Part shown: positions 48,446-59,598 of the stretch, piece by piece | Layout of the letters: each line of letters opens with the position of its first letter | Numbering within the stretch: the first letter of the stretch is position 1 | DNA from: Phoronis australis | Taxonomy: Eukaryota > Phoronida > Phoronidae | Direction: 5' to 3' | DNA: 64,000 nt | Assembly: GCA_002633005.1 (NCBI GenBank) | Contig: NMRA01000258.1 | Coordinates: 427,971-491,970 of the forward strand | The notes under the pieces: generated by a model | What the model was told of the DNA's origin: nothing | The model's input: the letters and a program-made list of their open reading frames with translations, nothing else | Database searches by the model: none | Made by a program: the position numbers and the translations under genes

Positions 48446-49989
48446 GCAATTACAAGCTAATTCTTCAAGAAATGATTACGATTCAGGGAATTAAGTTGAA
48501 GCCTGAATATGGAAAAAACTCTCCGAGCCCCAAATAGTAAAGTGCACTTGGAGGCTTTTTCTCTATCTAAAATACCTCTCAAAGACATTGATGTAATTTG
48601 GACACTTTCCAAAATTTTACTCACAATTCAATTGACAATAAATGCATTGCTTTTTGACTTCGGTACAAGATTCGTTGTTTAAACTCATTAACAGGGGATC
48701 AAAAAGGAATTAAATCAAGGTAAAGGCATTGCTAATGGACATGATTGTTAGTTTCTGATTTACATGTTTATAAATCTATGAAAATGGAAGGATTGAGACA
48801 TGATTTTTTTGACAATAAGAAGCTAATTTTGTAAGAAATAACAATGCTTCAAGGAACTTAGTTCCAGGCCGACATTGGGAAAATTCGATCTATCATCAAA
48901 TCCCCAAAAATAAAAGTACACTAAACGATTTTTGCCTATCTGAAATAAGTCTCAAGGAAATCGATGAATTTCGGACAGCTCTATAAAGTGTCCCAAAATG
49001 TTCTCACAATTCAAATGACAATAAATTGTTTATTGGCTTAGGAACTAGATTACTGGGTTTAAGTTTAGAAACCGTAGTTCGAAAAAGAATTTTTAGTACT
49101 TGAACAAATAAAATCTATTTCATTGGTCATCAAATTGGAAAGGTTCTTTTTGCACTTCCTTGATGTTTTTAGTTTCCAGTAGTATTGCGCAGTGAATTTT
49201 TGTTCTTCAAAACTGAATCGTTTGCTTGCATTTTCCGCGCATACTACACATGGCATGCGCGCTCCCATCCTAAAATATAGGGGAGCTCGAATTTTTGAGG
49301 ATGTGGACCTTTTACTAAAGAAAAAATACGGAATACGGGGTTCGTTCAGGGCTATGAACTGTATATACGCCGAACTCCTCCCTTTTTACTGGACTTTTGT
49401 CTCGTTTTTCTCGGACTTTTTGTTTCTTTGAGGCGAACCTTTTTGCCCACTTTTCCAAATGGGGAGGGGTGCGTTCGAGCCCCCGTTGGGTGCACGCATG
49501 CAAGGATCACGTCAGGCCTGGCACATCCGCGTTAAAAATAAGGTGTAACCATGCAGTAAGCCTGCGTAGAAACTAAGTTACCAACGGGAACTGAATTTAA
49601 ACTCCAGACGTTGAAGTGTGTACATTTTTGGGACCTACACTGCATCATTTCCCCCAGCAAGCAGGAACTGGACTACCGGCTGTGTTTCATCTAGGGATTC
49701 TAAACAGGCGGCCACAAAGGCACTCATACCAGGCACCTCGGGACCTCACCTTCCAAAAATTACTTCACAGAATGGCCATAATAAAATAAAGTTTCCCCCG
49801 AAACTGGATCTAATAAAACAAACCTTGACCTTCAACCCAGAGCAGAGAGTCATAGGTACGAATCACTGTTGAAACCCAACTACAGTTACTTCAGCCAGCT
49901 CCCGGCTACCCGTCAGTATGCTGGTCCTAGACCCATTCTCTTGGCTTACTCTCCGTAAACTGTGGGTTCACGGTTACTCAAATCCTGAT
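48446..49989 (+). other. Unit 1 non-coding stretch with dispersed repeat at 49190-49510
   Basis: No gene. The 49190-49510 part (GGCATGCGCGCTCCCATC, CTAAAATATAGGGGAGCTCG) belongs to the repeat family of 12060 and 53040. The rest is AT-rich with internally similar stretches (GGCTTTTTCTCTATCTAAAA near 48552 and TTTTTGCCTATCTGAAATAA near 48929). Confidence 0.5.
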
Positions 49990-50010
49990 GCCGGCTGCAT
50001 CCCCGGTATT

Positions 50011-50011
<1 letters not shown>

Positions 50012-50083
<72 letters not shown>

Positions 50084-50084
50084 N
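50012..50084. repeat. Run of 72 C followed by N
   Basis: Unit 2 has only short C runs mixed with other bases at the matching place (53821-53960). The run ends in N at 50084. Probably a sequencing or assembly artefact covering about 120 bases of real sequence. The polyproline frame it creates is not a gene. Confidence 0.9.
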
Positions 50085-50559
50085 AATTTGGTTTGTGCCC
50101 CCTCAACAATTTTTTCCTTCCTACGGGCCTGATTATGACAAGCATAACAAGGTCGCGTTATGTACTCAGAAAGGAGGAATAGTCAGTTATACTGGGGAAA
50201 TAGTGGTGGGGTCATAGACATCTGAGTGTGACAGTGAATTTCAGTGTGGCGTGGCTATTCTGTGTGAAGCGCCAAAGGGTTCTTAAACATGTACCTTTCT
50301 GCGCCTAGAAATGTGCTTAATCTGCGGGTATAATCTACGTGTACGTTTGCTTAATCTACGCGTAGTTTTAGTTCTATAATAAGCGATCATCGTTCTGCTC
50401 CTACTCAACTCGCACTTTAAATTTGCTTAAGCGCGTAGTTTTACTTTATCAGCGCATACTGTTAGCCTTGGTACAAAGCTATGTAGGTCTACTAAATATA
50501 CAGCTAGCTGTATTTTGACGACAGTCTTCATACAGCTAGCTGACTGGCTAACTTTTAGN

Positions 50560-50945
50560 AGGAGGTGGGGGGATCTAGCAACAAGTACGCTCTACATCCA
50601 CCGGGCACGTTCGAAAAGTGCCCCACCCCAGCCCCGCATCCTTCCAGGAGTGTGGATGCCCAAGCACCGGGTTTCAACCCATTCGGTGAGAAGGGTTTAT
50701 TCGCTTCTAAAGACAAGGGTGATTACGTGCCCATGGATGTGACCCATCCCGTCGAGGACTCTCCTGTCCAGTACACGAAGCCTAGTCAGGCTCCAAAGTG
50801 GCAGCAATGGAAGCAGCAACAAGGCGTGGCTGGCAGCAACAGTCAGGGCAGCGTGAAGAGAGCTGAGGGGAACAATGTGCAAAACATGGGTAACGGTAAC
50901 ACTGTGAGGAGCCTGACAGGGCAGAGCTGGATGAACTATAAGTAG
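50560..50945 (+). pseudogene. Second, partial copy of NKRF-like exon 24
   Basis: Encodes the last part of exon 24 (from GGSSNKYALHPP) with the same frame, but has no acceptor or upstream exons because it starts at an N. At the position of the exon 24 stop it reads GAG instead of TAG, so the frame runs 25 codons further (ending SWMNYK) to TAG at 50943. If the duplication is allelic this is not a pseudogene but the other allele's 3' end. Confidence 0.75.
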
Positions 50946-51842
50946 GGCCCAGTCACTGTGAAGATCCTGGCTGGACAGGGGTGGGTGAAGTGGGACCCAG
51001 ACACTGATGAGCCTGGCTGGACTGAGGTCTGAAAACTATATAAGTAGGACCCAGACACTGTGAAGCCAGGGTGGGTAAACGGAAAGTAGGACCCAGCCAG
51101 CCACCATTAAGCCTGTAGTCTATCAGTTGGCTGGATGAACTAGAACAAAGTGAGTTCTTGTAATATTGTCACTGTTGTAAAATTATTTCGGTTTTCATTG
51201 AGAAAAATAATTGAAGGCTTTACTAAGATATTTTAAGCACACTTTTGTTACTTTTTTGGCTATGTTATTTCTTCCATTTGACTTGGGACAAGTTTCTACT
51301 TTTGTAGTGGGGCAATCATTAAGATAAGTGCTACATACACTGAATACTTCTCCCACGTTTGTGAGTGGTCTCTCTGTTGTAGACTCACTGATATCTTTCA
51401 ATGCTAAGAAGATATGTATAAATGGGGCTTCATTAAGCTACTAAGTCTTATACAAGATTCATTTTGGACAATAAAAAGTTAATCAGTTTTCTGGATGGAA
51501 GTGGCAGTTTCTGATTTATAATGACTTAATTAAAATTATTGAAAAGGTTTGTTACAAAATTGGACTTTGGACTTGTGAAATGAAAGATTGTAAATAAAGG
51601 GATCATGTAAACCAGAAGGAGAATGGTTTTGTTTTGTTAAGTCAGGTGTGCTCTCTATGTTTATAGGCAGTTAAAGGTTTACCTATTCATATGGTACAGG
51701 GGCATATTATAAATGCGTGCATTGTGTTTGGAGTTGCACCATAAAAGCAACCCCATGATTTTTACACTTTGCTTTTATTGGTTGTTTCATACTATAAATT
51801 ACAATGCATAGACACAAAAATTTATAAGAGAAATGCCCAATT

Positions 51843-52202
51843 CAGTGGCAGATCTAGGATATTATAAGGGGGGGTGGGGGCAGCCAACATTTTGCCTGGG
51901 GCAATGGGGCAAAGCACGATTGCATGCGCGCACCCAGCCTAAAATATAGGGGACCCGAAGTTTTGGGTATGGGGACCTTTTTTTCTGAAATTCAAACGGA
52001 GGACTAAAAAAACTGGAAAACCATTGCGCCGGCGGGTTTGGTTGGACACACATACTAACTACACACATTGTTAAATCTTGTTCCAGCCGCATGTTATTTG
52101 CCGAATTTCTATAGTAAACTCAATATTTCATCACCCTCTTGCTGTTTTTTCTGCGGCAGCCAAAGGTAGGGGAGTGGGCATGCCCCCCTAAATCCGCTTA
52201 TG
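51843..52202. mobile_element. GGCGGATC-ended element (hAT-like), unit 2 copy
   Basis: CAGTGGCAGATCTAGGAT at the left and CTAAATCCGCTTATG at the right; the same element as 46615-46970 with a few substitutions. Confidence 0.6.
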
Positions 52203-52979
52203 TTCAGGGCCGTAGGAAGCGGGGGGGGGGGCGCAAAAAAATTCAGGCAATTACAAGCTAATTTTTAAAGAAATGATTACGATTCAGGGAATTAAGTTGA
52301 AGCCTGAATATGGAAAAAAAAATTTATGATCCGAGCCTCAAATAGTAAAGTGCACCTGGAGGCTTTTACTCTATCTAAAATACCTCTCAAAGACATTGAT
52401 GCAATTGGGACACTTCCCAAAAATTTACAATTCAATTGACAATAAATGCATTGCTTTTTGACTTCTGTACAAGATTTGTTGTTTAAACTCACTAACAGAG
52501 GGTCAAAAAGGAATTTTAATTTAAAAATCAAGGTAAACGCATTGCTAATGGATTTGATTGTTGGTTTCTGATTTACATGTTTATGAATCTATGAAAATGG
52601 ACTGATTGAGAGATTATTTTTTTACAATAAGAAGCTAATTTTGTATGAAATAACAATGCTTCAATGAACTTAGTTCCAGTCCCGACATTGGGAAAATTCG
52701 ATCTATCATCAGATCCCAAAAAACGATTTTTGCCTATCTGAAATAAGTCTCAAGGAAATTGATGAATTTCGGACAGCTCTACAAAGTGTCCCAAAATGTT
52801 CTCTCAATTCAAATGACAATAAATTGTTTATTGGCTTAGGAACTAGATTACTGGGTTTAAGTTTACAAACCGTAGTTCGAAAAAGAAGTTTAAGTACTTA
52901 AACAAATAAAATTTAAGTCATTGGTCATCAAATTGGAAAGGTTCTCTTTGCACTCCCTTGATGTTTTGTTTCTAATAGT

Positions 52980-53345
52980 ATTGCGCAATGAATTTTTGTT
53001 TTTCAAAACTGAATCGTTTGCTTGCATTTCCCGTGCATACTACACATGGCATGCGCGCTCCCATCCTAAAATATAGGGGAGCTCGAATTTTTGAGGATGT
53101 GGACCTTTTACTAAAGAAAAAATACGGAATACGAGGTTCGTTCATGGCTATGAACTGTATATACGCCAAATTCTTCTCTTTTTACTGTAATTTTGTCTCG
53201 TTTTCAGTCTCGGACTTTTTGTTTCTTTGAGGCGAACCTTTTTGCCCACTTTTCCAAATGGGGAGGGGTGGGGGCTTGTTCGAGCCCTCAGAGCCCCCGT
53301 TGGGTGCACGCATGCAAGGAACACGTCAGGCCTGGCACATCCACG
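52980..53345 (+). repeat. Dispersed repeat, unit 2 copy
   Basis: Same order of segments as 49190-49510: GGCATGCGCGCTCCCATC, CTAAAATATAGGGGAGCTCG, GATGTGGACCTTTTACTAAA, ending near GCATGCAAGGAACACG. Confidence 0.75.
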
Positions 53346-54760
53346 TTAAAAATAAGGCGTAACCTTCCAGTAGGCCTGCGTAGAAACTAAGTTACCAACG
53401 GGAACTGAATTTAAACTCCAGACGTTGAAGTGTGTACATTTTTGGGACACACACTGCATCATTTCAATGACATCATTTCCCTCAGCAACCAGGAACTGGG
53501 CTGCCGGCTGTGTTTCATATAGGGATTCTAAAACGGCCACAAAGGCACTCATACCAGGCACCTCGGGACCTCACCTTCCACAAATTACTTCAAAGAATGG
53601 CCATAATAAAATAAAGTTTCCCCCGAAACTGGATCTTAATAAAACAAACCTTGACCTTCAACCCAGAGCAGAGTCATAGGTACGAATCACTGTTGGAACC
53701 CAACTATAGTTACTTCAGTCATCTCTCAGCTACCCGTAAGTACGCTGGCCCTAGACCCATTCTCTTGGCTTATTCTCCGTAAACTGTGGGTTCACGGTTA
53801 CTCAAATCCTGATGGCTGCATCCCCGGTATTACCCCTCCCCCATGCGGAAGTGGGGGGTCGGTACAACTATGGCGACATCCAGAGAATGGGGGGGGGGGC
53901 GATAGAAAGAGGGTAGGTTGGCGAAGTCAAATTTTGGTTTGTGCCCCCCCCCCCCACCCCAATAATGTTTTCCTTCCTACGGGCCTGATGTGAGTATATG
54001 ACAAGCATAACAAGGTCGCGTTATGTAACAACTCAGAAAGGAGGAATAGTCAGTTATAGACGGGAAATAGTGGTGGGATCATAGACATCATCTATGGGTG
54101 AGAATTTCAGTGTGGCGTGGCTATTCTGTGTGAAGCGCCAAACGGTTCTTAAACAAGTACCTGTCTGCGCCTAGAAATGTGCTTAATCTGTGGGTATAAT
54201 CTACGCGTACGTTTGCTTAATCTACGCGTAGTTTTAGTTCTATAATAAGCGATCATCGTTCTGCTCCTACTCAACTCGCACTTTAAATTTGCTTAAGCGC
54301 GTAGTTTTACATTATCAGCGCATACTGTTAGCCTTGGTACAAAGATGTGTAGGTCTACTAAATATACAGCTAGCTGTATTTTGACGACAGTCTTCATACA
54401 GCTAGCTGACTGGCTAACTTTTAGTCAGTTCATGTAGTCAAGTGACATCCTATTTTTACCATTAAAAATGGTCAGTTTCCGATTTGGGTATGACTGCTCG
54501 AAAAAAAAGTTTGGTACTTAGTTCGAGTTGGAAGTAATTAAATATATTTACGGCCTTCTAAGGTCCCTCTAAGCACAAAAGGTATATACTTACAACGTGA
54601 CTTGGATGATTTACTCGGTGTGAGACTTAAAGTACATGTACGCGTTGATTAAGTGCAAGATGGTGATCGTTTAAGAACTAAAAGTACGCGTAGATTAACT
54701 TGAAGCACTTTTCTTTGGCACTTCATTATTCCAGAATATTTACTTTTGTCCGATTTTATT

Positions 54761-54930
54761 CAGGGGCGGATCCAGGATTTTTAGTTAGGGGGGCATGGCA
54801 TAGTATTAGCCAGAATTTTTCACAGCAGACATTCGCACCCCGGCCAGCCAGGAGCTGCCAAATGGAATCTGGGAGAATTTTAGCTGGGGCCATGACCCGG
54901 CCCCTTGGCCTCCCTCTAAATCCGCCACTG
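54761..54930. mobile_element. 170-bp hAT-like MITE
   Basis: CAGGGGCGGATCCAGGATTT at the left and CTAAATCCGCCACTG at the right, inverted complements. The smallest member of the GGCGGAT family in the window; no clean target duplication seen. Confidence 0.65.
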
Positions 54931-55447
54931 TCATGATTCCAAACACAAAAGTTCGCCACAATGTTACTTTAAGTGTTCGTTGGTTTTGGGTCAACACCGT
55001 GTATATATAATTGACGAAAATTGACTGTTTCATAGACAATTGATTTAACATTAGAAACTTGCAAGAATTTGATGCTTCAAGGAATTTAAATGCAGCTCCT
55101 TAAGAAATTGTTGTTTCGGCGAATGTTGAAGCAGGTTGAGTGTCATTTGTTCCCGTCCGGTAAGGCAGCTAACACTCTGGGCGGTGTTTCAAATGGAGGG
55201 TATATTGTCGTAGTCTCAAATATTCCACAGGGTGGTGAAAGGTATCTGCGCAAATGTGGTCCTAGGTCCTGTGACTGGCGAATGATGGGCCACATAATAG
55301 ATCATAAACGGAATTCGCAACTCCGACATTTTCTTGCGTGCCATCCCCAGAGGAGGCGTCACTCTCCTAAATTACCAATTTCGGTTAGTGTATTGTGACG
55401 GGCTGAAACGCTGTTCAAAATCTTTCAATAATAGAACTGTTGGTATC

Positions 55448-55871
55448 TAGGCAATGACCATCGCCTCTATTGGCCCGAACCAGAGCTAGGCGATGCAGCT
55501 CCTATATAGGCGCTCTNCCTGAGAGGGCGGGGACTTCAGCTTTCAAAGTTCGCCGGTAAAACCGCAACTTCTGACCTTCGGCCTGGTTAAAAAAAAAATG
55601 AAAATTTTGATTTCACGATTTTGGGAACTGAAATAGGGACTGCTCGAAGAAAAAGTTTCATAACGGGAGTATTTGTTCGAGTTGGAATTACACATCGACA
55701 ACCTCCTAAGGTGTTCCTTTATGCGCAAAAGGTATTTATAACAACGGTGACTTTGATGGTTTAGTCGTTGCGAGGCATAATTCGCCGAAAAGCTTCCAGC
55801 GTACAGAGCGCCTATAGGAGCTGCATGCATCGCCTCTGGTTCGGGCCAACAGAGGCGATGGTCATTGCCTA
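55448..55871. mobile_element. Mutator-like non-autonomous element, 9-bp target duplication
   Basis: Flanked by GTTGGTATC at 55439-55447 and 55872-55880. Inverted arms of about 75 bp begin TAGGCAATGACCATCGCCTC and end GAGGCGATGGTCATTGCCTA. A 9-bp duplication with long arms suits Mutator-like elements. The interior shares sequence with 16358-16762. One N at 55517. Confidence 0.8.
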
Positions 55872-56239
55872 GTTGGTATCGTGAGTACTTTTGACATCCG
55901 ACCACACAACAGCTGACCATAGAATAGCAGACGTCGTACTTGCTGGAAGTAAAACTTGCTAATTTGACAGGTGTCGCTAGTGAATAATGACGTCACGGCT
56001 TGTGCGTAAACAATTTCGTCCATTGAAAATATACAGAGTTAGTGGCGGTCCATGTGTTTTTGGCCGAAAGCGGCCACATGACTGAAGTTTCGCTCAGGCT
56101 CTTCGTGCTCGATTATCAGGTTGATAAGCATTATTGTTTGTGCACCAACATTTATGGGTTATCACCTCCCGAGTACTCGTCCGCGACTACTTGATTGTAT
56201 CGTGAACCCTGATCAGTCACTCTTGGCAATGCTTCGAAG

Positions 56240-57251
56240 ATGGAGGGAACATCCAAGTTATTGTACATATTGGTTATTATATATACAATGTCCGGATTCA
56301 CGGACATCGACGCAGTCTGGGCGGAAATGCCTATATTGGTGCAACGTTTGCCAGAATACTGGGAATTACCGAGTTATTTCACCATTATCATCGCACTTGC
56401 CGCTGTGTCTACGATCGTGTACAGCGGCGTGCACAGATGCAAACCTGACGTCGTGAATGAAGTTTCTGTCCAGTACGGTTTGAACGCCACTTCGATATTC
56501 TGTTTCATTTTGTTGACGGTTTATTGGAGATCAACAGTTGAGATTGATGGAAAGACTCACAGTGTCATTTTCCTGATGATACTGTCATTACTGTCTTTAA
56601 AAACTCAGATGGCGCCGGTTGTGCTATTGCCTTATTTATCTCGATTTCCTTCGACGTATATATCAGCATTTTTCATTGGAGACGGAATGTGCGGAGTTGT
56701 GCCCTCATTCGTCTCTCTCATTCAAGGCGCGGGAGAATACAAATGCGTGAACATTTCGCTTGGGTATAATCGGACGAACTTCAGCAGTTCCTTCATTCAT
56801 CAGTCCGCAGTTTCTGAGAAACAACAGGTTATGTTGCCTCCAGTATTTTCCGTTGAGTTGTTCTTCATAGTAATTACAGTCGTGTTAGTGCTTAGTGCCG
56901 TGAGCTTTTTATTGTTACACCATCACCCGTGGTGCAAAAAGTTTCACGCAGAAGCAGACGACACGAAGCCAGATTCCGTTAGAAAGTCTGTACCGATCGA
57001 TACAGCTGACTCTAGTTTCGAATTATTTGCATCTGATATTGCTATACAGTCGCAAGAACATGTGCCCTTAAAACTCTTGACCACTGAAAATCGTACGCCG
57101 AAAATAGAGGAGCATTGTGAACAAAGTATTGTAACGACATCCAGATTGTCCAATACTGATAGATTATTTTTGTTATTTCAATTTGGTCTCAGCTATGGCG
57201 TCAATTATGGATTGGTGTATCCTGTTCAATCATTCTCACTTTTGCCTTACG
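56240..57251 (+). CDS. SLC52A3: SLC52A3-like gene, exon 1
   Basis: Residues 1-337, including about the first six membrane spans, the central IGDGMCGVVP motif and the hydrophilic loop, then FGLSYGVNYGLVYPVQSFSL beginning the second half. Donor GTGAGT, phase 1. Confidence 0.92.
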
Positions 57252-59385
57252 GTGAGTATAGCCCACACAACCTCCTCTTTTTTAGTGGGTGAATGCAATG
57301 GATTTATTTCCCTCAGTCTATGGTCTTCTGAAGCGCGGCTGTGCGTCTTAAGTTGGTGTCAGTGCCGGGTTCAAAATTAATAGTACATATCAACCTCTGA
57401 AAAAATTATCTCAGCGGTAGTTTTTCAACGTTGAAATTGACACTTGGTCACTATCATAGAACATGGAATGTTTGCTTACCTTATTCACCATTTATTTGAA
57501 ACTAAAATGAAAGTTCTGCGATTTTCAATAAAGCTTTCACTACTTGCTGAATATTTATGACAACGCCCAAACACGAGCGCACTCAAAGTCTTTAGTTGTT
57601 CTCTCCTGGTAAGGCGTCTTCTTCATGTTTGAAAACAAAGTTCCGTTTACAAATAAGTCATATCTTGCACCTGGTGAGTCACTTAAAATTTTTTCTTACA
57701 CGTATTAAAACATCTGTTCATAAAACTGAGTTACCGTCGCTGTCATAGTAGCAGTCAAATACTGCAACTGCTACGTTCAAACACTGAGGAACCGTGGAGT
57801 ACTAAGGTGAGCGCAAAGTATGGTGTGAATCAAAAAAGACACCAGTATTGTATGTTTGCAGGGAATCTGGCGTATTCTCTTGGCAACAGACTCGCCACTG
57901 TGGCGCTATCTGGTGGCGGTTTGCTCGGATTCTTCTTTCCGACACGCTCTACAAAGGTCATCACAACACATTTCGTCATCGGTTTTCTAGCTTCTGTCTT
58001 CGTAATGGTGCTTGCTGTGCTGAGTCCCAACCCACCGTTGAAAGGCAGCGTTATTGGGACTATAGTGTCGGTATGCAGACGTTTCAGACTTCACGAGAAC
58101 GCAACTGGTGTTTGTCTGCTCCGTTCCGTAGACCCAAGACACTCTTGAGTAAAGCTAGTGTGGCCACCTGCTCGCTTCTAATGCATGGCGATATGTCACA
58201 AAAGCGTTTTCCCATGATTCTTGCGTCTGCGGAGCCCGCAGCTCTAGTGCAGCCTTGCGTTGTTTTCTAGACACTGTTTTACGTTGTACGTCTCCCATAC
58301 ATTTCAAGCAGCCATATGTGATTTAGTTCAGACTGTTGCGTTTTCATTGTCGACGCGTTCTGGAATGAAGTAGTCTTGACTAGAGACAAATAACATAGAT
58401 TTGACATGTTGGTTGTAGATGTAAAGTGAACAAAAGTACACCGTCAACGTCACTAAGTTTGTTTTGAAAAAGGCGAGTTTTCTCTTAATATAATTTTACT
58501 TGAGGAGCCAAACGACATTGATCGATTTCTTCTGACAATCATTAACTCATTTCTGCGTTGTTTGGTTTGAAGTCTAAGACCTTGCGATAGGTAGCGGTAC
58601 GTGTGCCTTTTTAAAGCAGTATTAAATCTGTTTTGATTTAGGCCACTCGCCGTTACGAAATTAGTCTCAAGTTGCTCCTTAGTTGTAATAAATGGGATTT
58701 CTGGGCTCGGAAAGAATTGACAGTTCGTTGCTTTTTAAGACAAAGTTAAAAATAACCGGATTACGGTGTGAAAGTTACGTGTTTGGTCTGAAAAATGTCG
58801 ATCTGTCAGTCTTTCCCGAGCTCAGAAATCACTCTTATTTTATCTAACTAAAGGAAAATTTTGAGACTAATATTGGACTACAATTGTTTTGAAGGAATGC
58901 ACCAGTTTAATAGTGCTTCAAGGTTTTTCTAAACACTTGTTATTTTATGCAACTCTTGATTCTATCGTAAATCAAAGACAATTTTGATACCACGGTATGT
59001 AAAATTGAATTCCTAACAGTGTTTTAGAGAATTGTGTAAAAATCGGATCAGCTAAGGCGAGATACGACATTTTATTGAAATTATACTTGCCCTGACTGGA
59101 ACATGTTTCGCCCGCTTGTGACGTCAAGTCGTCACAATCTAGCGACAAATTACCAAGAACTAATTCAACTTTTTTTAATTGTAGGTTTCACCTTGGATTG
59201 TCTTGTCTGTTGCGTTCGGATACAACCGTGTTGGCATAGCAACTGTATTGAAAGAATCTGGCGGCAAAAACCAACTAATGTACGCTGGTGTTGCAAATGT
59301 TGTTGCAACCTTCATCTTAAGTGTTCTCATGTTTGTCCTGATCAACATTTTTCATGTATTTGAAGACATTCCTCCTTGTTCGTAA
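56240..59385 (+). CDS. SLC52A3: SLC52-family riboflavin transporter (SLC52A3-like), 3 exons, 473 aa
   Basis: Join 56240-57251, 57862-58070, 59185-59385 (1422 nt with TAA), phases matching. SLC52 proteins carry riboflavin across the plasma membrane, normally with 11 membrane spans and about 445-470 residues, close to the 473 here. Family marks: the N-terminal AVWAEMPILVQRLPEYWELP (human SLC52A3 has the similar LWVELPLLVMELPEGWYLP), IGDGMCGVVPSFVSLIQGAG in the middle, and a C-terminal half with WIVLSVAFGYNRV and LMFVLINIF. N-glycosylation sequons NIS, NRT and NFS lie in an extracellular loop around residues 170-185; a long hydrophilic loop spans about 230-300. Start: ATG with A at -3 and G at +4, aligning with the family start. 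Substrate is inferred from family; SLC52A1/2 membership is possible. Confidence 0.88.
57862..58070 (+). CDS. SLC52A3: SLC52A3-like gene, exon 2
   Basis: Residues 338-407: NLAYSLGNRLATVALSGGG, a PTRSTK loop and a membrane span (GFLASVFVMVLAVLS). Acceptor TTTGCAG, donor GTATGC, ends in phase 0. Confidence 0.92.
58071..59184 (+). other. Intron 2 of the SLC52A3-like gene, nothing recognised
   Basis: 1.1 kb. No repeat or phase-matched exon identified. Confidence 0.5.
59185..59385 (+). CDS. SLC52A3: SLC52A3-like gene, exon 3
   Basis: Residues 408-473: two final membrane spans and a Cys-containing tail (EDIPPCS). Acceptor TTGTAG. The TAA stop at 59383-59385 overlaps AATAAA at 59384-59389. Confidence 0.92.
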   Translation, partial: VSPWIVLSVAFGYNRVGIATVLKESGGKNQLMYAGVANVVATFILSVLMFVLINIFHVFEDIPPCS

Positions 59386-59389
59386 TAAA
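59384..59389 (+). terminator. Poly(A) signal AATAAA overlapping the stop codon
   Basis: TAATAAAG: the last two bases of the stop codon begin the hexamer. If used, the 3' UTR would be only some tens of bases. A transposon starts about 50 bases downstream, so no obvious alternative signal lies within the unique sequence. Confidence 0.5.
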
Positions 59390-59598
59390 GTTTCTTATTT
59401 TGCAGTTTGTCTTTATACCATGGCAAGTCCCATTTTTATGCGCCCTCATATTTAAATGTGGAGCATTATGCCGTCATCTCTGTCCGTCACTCCGTCCGGC
59501 ATCCGTTGCTCTATTTCCAAAACCCTTTGATGTACGTTCATAAAATTTTGCACAATGCTTCTTTCATGTATGAGACGACGATAGTTTTTACGCTTACC

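Larger units (their letters stand above)
45329..50558 (+). repeat. Long duplication, unit 1
   Basis: Begins inside exon 24 at AGGAGGTGGGGGGATC and ends at GCTAACTTTTAG. It matches 50560-54424 in order with only scattered substitutions and small indels, except for about 1.45 kb present here only (46990-48445) and a 72-C run. The single N at 50559 joins the two units, so two haplotypes laid end to end is more likely than a true tandem duplication. Confidence 0.9.
50560..54424 (+). repeat. Long duplication, unit 2
   Basis: Counterpart of 45329-50558. It starts immediately after an N, and unlike unit 1 continues smoothly into the right flank (TTTTAGTCAGTTCATG), which marks it as the copy connected to the downstream DNA. 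Confidence 0.9.

Noticed and set aside
49918-50217. Polyproline protein
   Set aside because: Created by a 72-C run ending in N; the duplicate unit has ordinary sequence there.
50560-50945. Independent second NKRF-like paralogue
   Set aside because: It starts in mid-exon at an N and lacks all upstream exons and the acceptor; an allelic copy misplaced by assembly is simpler.
55543-55920. 125-codon minus-strand frame with several cysteines
   Set aside because: It lies across the palindromic arm of the Mutator-like element and shows no transposase or other domain.
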